A stretch of DNA of 27,499 nucleotides, taken from a virus. Positions 7,236-13,085 of this stretch are shown here, piece after piece; positions within the stretch are counted from its first letter, which is position 1, and each line of letters opens with the position of its first letter. The DNA is taken from IMG/VR virus record IMGVR_UViG_3300045902_000279, positions 1-27,499 of that record; one strand, given 5' to 3'. Position numbers and translations under genes: made by a program. Below the pieces are notes generated by a model. That model searched no databases. It was not told where the DNA came from and saw only the letters and a program-made list of their open reading frames with translations.

Positions 7236-7772
7236 ATGGAGAACTTTAAAAAATTCAGCTTATACGAAGATACAAATAGAAAAATATTTTCCAAGTTCAT
7301 TGCCCCAGACCAATTAGAAGAGAGGGTGCTTGATATAAACATTTCAGAACCTGAGACGTTGTACAGCATGTCATCTAAAGTAAGAGAATTTTTAAAGGAT
7401 AAACCAGAAGACTACGAACTCACGTTATATTTAGTCTGTGGCAACATACCGTCAAAAGACGCAGGTTTGTTCGCAGAATACTTAAAAGATTTAACACAGC
7501 CAATCGTAGTCGTTTTTAGAGGTATTGTGCACTTTGATTTCATCCATCTTTTCTTGGATAACTTGGTTTACTTAAACACAAGCAGTCAAATACAATACTC
7601 GAAGATAAAATTACACGACACAATGAAGAACCTGCTCACAAAACCTGACACATATAAGAAGTTTGTGCAGAGGTTTGTTGACGAGTATTGGAAATTAAAC
7701 GAAGGGAACATGCTTCCTATATCAGAACTTGAGGCGCTTGGGATAAAAACAGAACCTTTGCAAAAAAATTAA
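7236..7772 (+). CDS. ClpP/crotonase-fold protein lacking the ClpP serine motif
   Basis: Residues 37-125 align by eye with the core of ClpP-type serine peptidases. SEPETLYSMSSKVREFLKDK corresponds to the first helix, YELTLYLVCGNIPSKDAG to the strand and turn that read LYINSPGG in ClpP, and QPIVVVFRGIVHFDFIHLFL to the strand and helix that carry the catalytic Ser. DNLVYLNTSSQIQYSKIKLHD corresponds to the segment holding the usual His. The family motif G-x-A-x-S-M/A is replaced by GIVHFDF and there is no Ser at that place. It may therefore be an inactive paralogue with an assembly or binding role. The phage context (between a membrane protein and an HD enzyme) does not settle it. The fold is inferred from pattern only. 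Confidence 0.5.
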   Translation: MENFKKFSLYEDTNRKIFSKFIAPDQLEERVLDINISEPETLYSMSSKVREFLKDKPEDYELTLYLVCGNIPSKDAGLFAEYLKDLTQPIVVVFRGIVHFDFIHLFLDNLVYLNTSSQIQYSKIKLHDTMKNLLTKPDTYKKFVQRFVDEYWKLNEGNMLPISELEALGIKTEPLQKN

Positions 7773-7793
7773 AAATAAATATAATAAAAAATA

Positions 7794-8591
7794 ATGGCCG
7801 AGTTTTACTTAACCGACAAACAGATTCAAGCAAACTGGAAAACCTTCAGAGAGATAGTCAATGAAATTTCTCCACGAAGGAAGGACGCGATGAACAGAAT
7901 GTACGACGAACTTGATGAAAGGGTTGCGATGGCACCTGCTTCAAGTTATGAGTACTTCCACAACGCCATACCGGGCGGATACGTGGATCACGTGTTAAGG
8001 GTTTACAATAACGCCCTTAAACAATATGAACTATGGAAGAGTTCCGGTATGATAGTTGACAATTTTACATTAGAAGAACTGTCTTTCGCGGCAATCCATC
8101 ACGATATTGGAAAGTGCGGTATGCCCGGAGAAAATGGATGTCTATATCAGACAAACAAAAGCGAGTGGCACAGAAAAAACCAAGGCAAGATGTATCAAAC
8201 AAATCCCGACCTTATGTTCATGGATCACGCTGACAGGGGATTCTATTTGTTAAATTACTACGGAATTCAATATTCAGCCAACGAGATGCTGGGGATGAAA
8301 CTTGCGGATGGGATGTATTCTGATCACAATAAGCCTTATTTAGTATCATACGATCTCGATAAGAAATTAAGGAATAATATAGGCTTGATACTTCATCACG
8401 CTGACTTAATGGCAGCAAGGTTCGAGTTTGAGAGGTGGGCAACTACTTCCGAAAAGTTTCAGTTGTATGACAATAAAGTTCATAAGCAACCAGCACAAGA
8501 ACCTGCTGTAGGTGGCGGAAGCGCAGCGAATAAAAAACATCTTGATATTTTTGCTAAGGTATTTGCAGAGATGGAAAAAGAAAAGGGTTAG
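7794..8591 (+). CDS. HD-domain metal-dependent phosphohydrolase
   Basis: The 265-residue protein contains a full HD set: GGYVDHVLRV with H66, AAIHHDIGK with H103-D104, a further MDHADRGF with H145, and LILHHADLMAARFEF with H201/H202 and D204. The PGGYVDH start of the domain resembles YhaM-type HD proteins. Substrates in this superfamily include nucleotides, cyclic nucleotides and RNA 3' ends, and the sequence alone does not choose. The N-terminal 45 residues are helical. The tail after residue 235 is low-complexity (Gln/Ala/Gly rich). It ends with TAG two bases before the ATG of the next gene. Confidence 0.82.
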   Translation: MAEFYLTDKQIQANWKTFREIVNEISPRRKDAMNRMYDELDERVAMAPASSYEYFHNAIPGGYVDHVLRVYNNALKQYELWKSSGMIVDNFTLEELSFAAIHHDIGKCGMPGENGCLYQTNKSEWHRKNQGKMYQTNPDLMFMDHADRGFYLLNYYGIQYSANEMLGMKLADGMYSDHNKPYLVSYDLDKKLRNNIGLILHHADLMAARFEFERWATTSEKFQLYDNKVHKQPAQEPAVGGGSAANKKHLDIFAKVFAEMEKEKG

Positions 8592-8593
8592 AA

Positions 8594-8946
8594 TGGTAAT
8601 TATTTTATCAATAGTAACTTTTGTCCTTATTGCTTTGCTAATAGTAGCATTTATAGCGATAAGAAACCTTTTGAGTCAGAACGACACTTTGTTGGAAAAT
8701 TTGCAGATTTACAGTAACAAGATTGAGCAAATAGAGGATGAGACTATAAAATACCACAAGTACTTCCTTGAATTATTTACACAAACTTACCAAGAGCTTC
8801 AAAGAGTCAACAAAAGGGGGAGTTTTAGCAGTGACGATGAGGTTGGATTTGCTTTTAGAGTGATCCTTTCGGCAATAGAAACGGCGAAGAACAAACTTTT
8901 AGCAATAGAAACAGAAGAGGAGGTATACCCTGAAAAAAAAACCTAA
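8594..8946 (+). CDS. Small single-pass membrane protein with coiled coil
   Basis: From the ATG at 8594 the protein is 117 residues. It begins with a hydrophobic helix (MVIILSIVTFVLIALLIVAF, about residues 1-24), followed by heptad-like coiled coil (LLENLQIYSNKIEQIEDETI) and an acidic tail. An in-frame ATG at 8512 would overlap the HD gene by 80 bases and place a polar stretch before the membrane helix, so the later start is chosen. It lies directly upstream of the late sigma gene (four bases between stop and start). Function unknown. Confidence 0.62.
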
Positions 8947-8950
8947 CGAA

Positions 8951-9709
8951 ATGTATTTCGGAAAGCACGTAGAAGAGGCGATTATAGAGTATAATACATC
9001 TGATAATCCAAAGCAAAAAGAAATAATATTTACCAAAAGGATTTACCCAGCACTACACAAATTGGCGGAAAATCAAATACACGCCAAGAAGTTTAACGAT
9101 TACGGGTATAGCACCTACGATGAGAAACTACATGAATGTGTGGTACACCTTCATTCAAGGTTAGAGAAGTACGATCTCACTAAAGGGAGTGCTTTTTCCT
9201 ACTTTAATAGGATATCTATAAACTGGGTATGGGCGGAGATGAAGAAAGTAAAAGAAGATAGACAGTTTAAGGGAGACATAGAAGAGATAGACATGAGGAG
9301 AAATGTCTTAAATGAAATATCTAACGAGATTCATCTCGAAGATTTAGAGGACTTTTGTTCTAAGTGGTCTGCGTGGGGCATATCACACTTAGACCATTTG
9401 TTTTTGACAAAAAGGGATAAACGAATAGGAGAGGCAGTCTTTAACTTGTTTAAAAACGTAAAAAGTCTTGATATTTATAACAAGAAGGCTTTGTACATAA
9501 TGGTGAGAGAACAGGTTGACGTAAAAACCCAATATATTACAGATGTCATAAAAATTATGAAGCCCTTGCAAAGAGCAATGTATGCCGATTATCAAAAAAA
9601 TGGAACATGTAATTGGAATAAGTTTCTCTTACATTTTCCAGAAGAAGAGGAAATAGATGAAATCCATAATGAAATCGAAGAAGAGTTCAAGTCCCTTATT
9701 TACGCTTGA
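8951..9709 (+). CDS. T4 gp55-like late-transcription sigma factor
   Basis: The region from about residue 30 to 108 resembles sigma region 2 as found in the short phage late sigma factors. Seen are RIYPALHKLAENQIHAKKF, a helix with DEKLHECVVHLHSRLEKYD, then KGSAFSYFNRISINWVWAEMK followed by a basic stretch (KKVKEDRQFKG). This follows the layout of T4 gp55, in which the L-x-x-F/Y-D and A-F/Y-x-Y-x-x-x-x motifs precede a polymerase-binding/-10 recognition helix. At 252 residues it is longer than gp55 (185). It would redirect host RNA polymerase to TATAAATA-type late promoters, of which candidates lie at 3033 and 25082. The last 53 bases overlap the next gene. Confidence 0.72.
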   Translation: MYFGKHVEEAIIEYNTSDNPKQKEIIFTKRIYPALHKLAENQIHAKKFNDYGYSTYDEKLHECVVHLHSRLEKYDLTKGSAFSYFNRISINWVWAEMKKVKEDRQFKGDIEEIDMRRNVLNEISNEIHLEDLEDFCSKWSAWGISHLDHLFLTKRDKRIGEAVFNLFKNVKSLDIYNKKALYIMVREQVDVKTQYITDVIKIMKPLQRAMYADYQKNGTCNWNKFLLHFPEEEEIDEIHNEIEEEFKSLIYA

Positions 9710-10052
9710 CAATGGTGATGAAGTAAGGTTTGAGGACTTGTTGAAGAAAATATACACAAACTCTGAGGAGAAGAACCAAAACATAACTGCCACAGCCCAG
9801 CGAATAATGGCTTTGACCAAGACGCTAAACGATATGGTAGTTATGATGCCTATACTCGTTGACATGCAAAAGGCTGCTATTGCCAACGACGATATGCTCG
9901 TTAAGATGGCTGCCATTGTACAGAGAAGTCAAAACGCAAAATCAAAGGACGCCGGTCTCGATAACACTCTTATCACCGAAGAAGAACGTAAAATATTGAT
10001 GGACGCTGTAAGAGAATCCAAGAATATTCCGGGCAGTTCGTCAGAAGGATAG
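9657..10052 (+). CDS. Helical protein of unknown function beside the late sigma
   Basis: The 131-residue protein has a short basic N-terminus (MKSIMKSKKSSS) and a long helical middle rich in Met, Ala, Ile and Asn (ATAQRIMALTKTLNDMVVMM), suggesting an oligomeric helical bundle. It overlaps the sigma gene by 53 bases; an internal ATG at 9669 would shorten this to 41. Its place next to a gp55-like gene invites comparison with the late co-activator gp33, but no sequence motif supports this. It ends at TAG at 10050-10052. Confidence 0.6.
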   Translation: MKSIMKSKKSSSPLFTLDNGDEVRFEDLLKKIYTNSEEKNQNITATAQRIMALTKTLNDMVVMMPILVDMQKAAIANDDMLVKMAAIVQRSQNAKSKDAGLDNTLITEEERKILMDAVRESKNIPGSSSEG

Positions 10053-10081
10053 TTAAAATGGAAAAGAAACACAATTGATTT

Positions 10082-10160
10082 TATTTTTGCATGAGTGTTT
10101 ACTTCCGAAGCCCAGCCCATCGGATCTGCCGTGGCTGGGCAGCTCACATAATGGTCGGCA
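10082..10160 (+). other. GC-rich structured island (possible small RNA or 5' leader element)
   Basis: A stretch far more GC-rich than its surroundings carries an 8-bp perfect stem GCCCAGCC (10110-10117) / GGCTGGGC (10133-10140). Inside it a CGG/CCG (10121-10123, 10129-10131) stacks on a five-base loop, and a TGAG/CTCA outer pair is possible. TATTTTTG at 10082-10089 fits the host -7 box, but no good -33 lies upstream. It is not followed by a T-run, so it is not a standard terminator. A 25-codon frame (10092-10169) covers it. The gene-free stretch runs from 10053 to 10251; beyond this island it is AT-rich and shows nothing else. Confidence 0.45.
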
Positions 10161-10251
10161 TGTTTTAGCATATAAAAAGCACCAAGAATGTTAAAAATAC
10201 AATAACCTCAAGAATATATCCCAATATTTTTTAGGAACGGAGGGGATTTTA

Positions 10252-11277
10252 ATGATTGCAGCCGAAGTGGTTGAAACTAAGTATGCCTTTAAACCAAATC
10301 AAAAAGACCCAGACACGGGAGATACGCTTCCACTTGGGTCTATACAAGTTCGCATTGGTTCGCACGAATCGAACATCGGTCAAGTTCGTAACCTGTTTTG
10401 TCGGCCAGCGGTGTTTAATCGTCGAATCCCTAATATTGGAGAAATAGTATATTTAATATCTGCGCCTACGAACGACTTTAGTACTTCTAAAGTCAAAAAT
10501 TCAGGATTTTTATATTTTAGCCCGCTAAACACTACTGATGACATTGTTTCCCATCAGTTTCCGAGACTATGGAAGAGAAAATCATCAACTTCTAACGGAG
10601 GAGCTGAGAGGAAGAGCGACAAAGAAGAGCCGGGCTATACTTTTCCAAAGAATCCTGCGCCTTTGGACAGGTTACAGCCTTTTGAAGGGGATGATTTATT
10701 TGAAGGAAGGTTCGGCCATTCTATACGTTTTGGATCAACCGTCCAAGGGGACGACAGTGTTTATTCAAAAAAACCGACATGGAAGGGTACTAAGAACGGA
10801 GACCCTATAACAATCATTAGAGTTGCTAAACCTACTGGTGATGGGAAGAAGTACAATATTGAGGATATTGGAAAGGATGAGTCGAGTATTTACTTGACAT
10901 CTGCCCAAAGCCTCAGCAAGCTGAAAGGCGGTTTTGACAAGAATACGGACGTAAAACAACTTGGACAGAAGTCAATAGCACAGATTGTAGCCAACTCCAA
11001 GAGAGTAGTTATAAATGCTTATGATGATACCTTATTTTTAATTGGAAAGGAAAAAGCGATACTTACAGGAAAGAAGGTGTTGTTTCAGAGCGATAAATAC
11101 AAGGTTGATCTCGATGAATTGATGGACTTCTTAAAGAAATGGCTTGGAGAGGACGCAAAGTTAGCACAAGGTTCTGCACAATACTCAACAGCAGCTGGGC
11201 CAACAGCAACCTCAACAAACGTATCTTCCTATATTCAGTTACAGTCTTCCGACTTCACAAAGTTTAAAATGCCATAA
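10252..11277 (+). CDS. gp5-type baseplate hub protein with OB-fold domain
   Basis: The 341-residue protein shows an N-terminal OB-like domain (about residues 28-72: LGSIQVRIGSHESN, then RRIPNIGEIVYLISAP) as in T4 gp5 and Vgr-type spike proteins. It also carries the conserved motif FEGDDLFEGRFGHSIRFGS at residues 144-162, which is typical of the gp5-type hub proteins of marine and Bacteroidota T4-like phages. No lysozyme domain is present, unlike T4 gp5. The C-terminal part has beta-rich turns (RVVINAYDDTLFLIGKEKAILTG) that could form the start of a spike. A GGAGGGG at 10239-10245 fixes the start. It heads the baseplate module followed by gp25 and gp6. Confidence 0.72.
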   Translation: MIAAEVVETKYAFKPNQKDPDTGDTLPLGSIQVRIGSHESNIGQVRNLFCRPAVFNRRIPNIGEIVYLISAPTNDFSTSKVKNSGFLYFSPLNTTDDIVSHQFPRLWKRKSSTSNGGAERKSDKEEPGYTFPKNPAPLDRLQPFEGDDLFEGRFGHSIRFGSTVQGDDSVYSKKPTWKGTKNGDPITIIRVAKPTGDGKKYNIEDIGKDESSIYLTSAQSLSKLKGGFDKNTDVKQLGQKSIAQIVANSKRVVINAYDDTLFLIGKEKAILTGKKVLFQSDKYKVDLDELMDFLKKWLGEDAKLAQGSAQYSTAAGPTATSTNVSSYIQLQSSDFTKFKMP

Positions 11278-11364
11278 TGTTGTGTAGTTGTTAAATTCAA
11301 TCAGCCGAAATCGCCGGAAAGACGTCCAAGATAGTAAATAGAAGAATAAAATGAGGATAGGTCT

Positions 11365-11967
11365 ATGACACAGAAAGAAGCCAATATACTCGTGGAAATT
11401 ATTACAAAAGTAGTTAGAAAAGAACTTGGAACGTTCAGAAAACAATTGCTCCAAGAAGGTTATTCACCACAACCAGTCAGAAAACAAGTTGCCACCCAGC
11501 CAGCCGACAGGTTAACTGAGGTGCATAAGAATTTTAGGAATACAGTGAGGTTGAACAATGCTCCTAAGAAGAACATGAGTAAAAACCCTTTACTAAATTC
11601 AATTTTACAAGAGACTATTTCAATAGAAGAGGCTGAAAGACAGGCAGACGAAATGGCAATACTTGAGAGTGTAAATCTCCCAGTAGACATCAATGGAAGG
11701 TTAATATCAAGTAATGCAAACGTAGATCATGTACTTGAAGCAATGAACAGGGATTACTCTGGAATGTTTGCCCAAAAGGGAAAATCAACGCCCGCATCAG
11801 TAGCCGCAAAAAATCAACTTAGAAACGACTTCCTTGCAGCAATTGAAGACGATTTCCTTATAAATGATGCACAGAAAAGAAACCGAACGGAACAGTCCAC
11901 ATACCCAAGCGTTGAACCTTTTTCAAAAGACGAGGAAGATTTAGACTGGTTAAATTATGTATCTTAA
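11365..11967 (+). CDS. Hypothetical protein between hub and gp25 genes
   Basis: The 200-residue protein is mostly polar. It has an amphipathic N-terminal helix (ANILVEIITKVVRKELGTFR), a linker rich in Gln/Pro (SPQPVRKQVATQPADR), a helical centre with an acidic patch (ISIEEAERQADEMAILE) and a C-terminal acidic tail (SKDEEDLDWLNYVS). There is no membrane segment. A moderate ribosome site (GAGGATAGG) lies upstream of the ATG. Its position suggests a baseplate-related structural or assembly role, but no family is recognised. Confidence 0.55.
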   Translation: MTQKEANILVEIITKVVRKELGTFRKQLLQEGYSPQPVRKQVATQPADRLTEVHKNFRNTVRLNNAPKKNMSKNPLLNSILQETISIEEAERQADEMAILESVNLPVDINGRLISSNANVDHVLEAMNRDYSGMFAQKGKSTPASVAAKNQLRNDFLAAIEDDFLINDAQKRNRTEQSTYPSVEPFSKDEEDLDWLNYVS

Positions 11968-12045
11968 TTACAAACGTACTTAATGAAACTTTTTAATATA
12001 AAAAAGTATTACTATGATTAAAAATTTATATGACGGAGCGTAAAA

Positions 12046-12068
12046 CCCACAGGTCTTTATCCTGTGGG
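12046..12068 (+). repeat. Left-end hairpin of the IS605-type element
   Basis: CCCACAGG (12046-12053) pairs perfectly with CCTGTGGG (12061-12068) around loop TCTTTAT. The second copy at 27393-27416 keeps the outer CCCAC/GTGGG pairing but has different inner pairs (CCCACCC/GGGTGGG), so structure is kept while sequence changed. Such subterminal hairpins are what Y1 TnpA recognises. Confidence 0.7.
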
Positions 12069-12078
12069 ATGTAAGCGA

Positions 12079-12123
12079 CTAACCCTGATTGAGGATATAC
12101 TCACGAATAGTATCAGGACTTGC
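12079..12123 (-). pseudogene. tnpA: C-terminal remnant of IS200/IS605 TnpA (Y1 transposase)
   Basis: Read on the minus strand the codons give ASPDTIREYILNQG and a TAG stop (plus-strand CTA at 12079-12081). This is the typical last helix of TnpA (S-x-E/D-T-I-x-x-Y-I-x-x-Q). The second copy at the window end reads EASPETIRQYILSQS in the same place. The catalytic Tyr and HUH motif lie in the deleted part, so no active transposase is made here. Confidence 0.65.
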
Positions 12124-12300
12124 AAGAATGGACACGTTTTAGACCGTGACCTTAATGCTGCAAAGAATATTCTAAAAGAAGGATTAAAAATAATATTGTC
12201 AGGAACTGGCGATTACACGGGTGGAGACACAAATAAGACTTCTGTAAAGAAGCGCAAGTCTGTGAAACCCGAAGCCCATTTGTCTTTAGCAAATGGGTAG
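12121..12300 (+). pseudogene. tnpB: C-terminal remnant of TnpB (RuvC-III and end)
   Basis: The codons from 12121 read CKNGHVLDRDLNAAKNILKE and end SVKPEAHLSLANG with TAG at 12298-12300. This is the second half of the TnpB zinc finger followed by the RuvC-III motif D-R-D-x-N-A-A-x-N-I, then the usual Lys-rich tail. About 60 of the ~350-400 codons of a full TnpB remain, so nuclease activity is lost. An open frame that starts at 12064 is an artefact in which the first 19 codons are antisense to tnpA. The 3' end of tnpB and the right end normally also encode the guide (omega) RNA scaffold. Confidence 0.68.
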
Positions 12301-12321
12301 TTCACTAGATGGGGCGAACTA
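12275..12321 (+). repeat. Right-end hairpins of the IS605-type element
   Basis: First hairpin: CCCATTTG (12275-12282) with CAAATGGG (12290-12297), loop TCTTTAG, nearly the same loop as the left-end hairpin. Second hairpin: TAGTTC (12298-12303) with GAACTA (12316-12321), 12-base loop; the stop codon of tnpB forms its first bases. The pair resembles the right end and the 3' scaffold stem-loop region of TnpB-associated guide RNA. Confidence 0.6.
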
Positions 12322-12336
12322 TGAGGATAATAAAAT

Positions 12337-12801
12337 ATGCTATTAAAATATTACCCAGAAGATGATTCTAATAATACTATTGGCATACTTTTGCCTATGA
12401 ATGGCCGTTCTGATCGTGCATCAGACGGCTTTTTTGCTATGTCAAGGACTACCGAAGAACAGGCTATCTCAAACTACATAAACCTCTTATTAACTAAGAG
12501 GGGAGAAAGGTACATGCAACCGGAGTTTGGGATAGGAATACAGTTCTATCTCTTTGAGCAAAACGTCGAATCTCTCAGACTTGAACTTGAATCAGAGATT
12601 TACCGTCAAGCAAGATTTTGGCTGCCTTACATAATAAACCACAACATTGATGTAAAGCCTAAAGCGGATATTCCCGGATTGAACGGCGACCCAGAGAACG
12701 CACTTCAAATTGTAATAACCTTTTCCGTCACCGAGGCAGGGGCAAATAGAACCATAGCCCTTTTTCAGAAAGAGGGCAGGATAAGTTACAATATAACATG
12801 A
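12337..12801 (+). CDS. gp25-like baseplate wedge protein
   Basis: The 154-residue protein carries the GPW/gp25 signature: a helix with EEQAISNYINLLLTKRGERY (residues 40-59) followed by MQPEFGIGIQFYLFEQN (60-76), then a beta-rich C-terminal half (ALQIVITFSVTEAGANRTI). T4 gp25 is a wedge component that nucleates sheath contraction and binds gp6. The next recognised wedge gene is gp6, as in T4-like clusters. The ATG at 12337 lies about 10 bases from the right end of the IS605-type element, so its upstream region may have been rearranged by that insertion. The stop overlaps the next ATG as ATGA. Confidence 0.92.
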   Translation: MLLKYYPEDDSNNTIGILLPMNGRSDRASDGFFAMSRTTEEQAISNYINLLLTKRGERYMQPEFGIGIQFYLFEQNVESLRLELESEIYRQARFWLPYIINHNIDVKPKADIPGLNGDPENALQIVITFSVTEAGANRTIALFQKEGRISYNIT

Positions 12802-13085
12802 CGAAAATAAAGGCTACCTTACTTGGAATTCCACAACAAAGGTTTGTGCCACAAAAATATTTTCATACCTCTGTCAAAAAGCCTAAGATCGAATACATTG
12901 AACTGTACAGTTTTGATTTTGAATGCGATATGACTTTTGAGGAGGTACGAGAGTACAAGTATAAGTACCTTCCCCAACCAAAGTTCAGAAAAAAAATAGA
13001 AGAAATGTTCAACTTGAAAATTCCGATATTTATAAGGAAATTAGTATGGAAATTGGAGGACGTAAGCAATGGCTATGCTAAATAG
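12798..13085 (+). CDS. Hypothetical protein, 95 aa, between gp25 and gp6
   Basis: A small basic/aromatic-rich protein (IPQQRFVPQKYFHTSVKKPK, then FEEVREYKYKYLPQPKFRKK) with several conserved-looking Tyr and Pro. It overlaps gp25 by four bases (ATGA) and the gp6 gene by 17 bases, so all three are probably translated in a chain. No membrane segment or catalytic motif. Its position suggests a small baseplate wedge or assembly component. Family not recognised. Confidence 0.6.
   Translation: MTKIKATLLGIPQQRFVPQKYFHTSVKKPKIEYIELYSFDFECDMTFEEVREYKYKYLPQPKFRKKIEEMFNLKIPIFIRKLVWKLEDVSNGYAK

Larger units (their letters stand above)
12026..12326 (+). mobile_element. Internally deleted IS605-type element (MITE-like, LE plus tnpA tail plus tnpB tail plus RE)
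   Basis: The block starts with a left-end sequence shared with 27373-27429: the core TTATATGACGGAGCGTAAAA, then a CCCAC hairpin, then ATGTAAGCGAC. It continues into the C-terminal codons of an IS200-type Y1 transposase on the minus strand (stop at 12079-12081). Without a gap it then enters the C-terminus of a TnpB on the plus strand (to 12300) and ends in two right-end hairpins (12275-12321). The loss of the two 5' halves between divergently oriented tnpA and tnpB is exactly what an internal deletion of an IS605 element would leave. It sits between two structural genes, about 10 bases before the gp25 start. The exact outer ends cannot be fixed from one copy. Confidence 0.7.

Noticed and set aside
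7193-7249. 18-codon frame before the ClpP-like gene
   Set aside because: No ribosome site and overlaps the next gene; cannot be told from chance.
10085-10165. tRNA candidate in the GC-rich island
   Set aside because: No T-arm GTTCGA-type loop, anticodon arm or acceptor pairing could be laid out.
12064-12300. Apparent 78-codon plus-strand gene in the IS element
   Set aside because: Its first 19 codons are antisense to the tnpA tail; only the later part is tnpB, so the whole is a deletion artefact, not a working gene.
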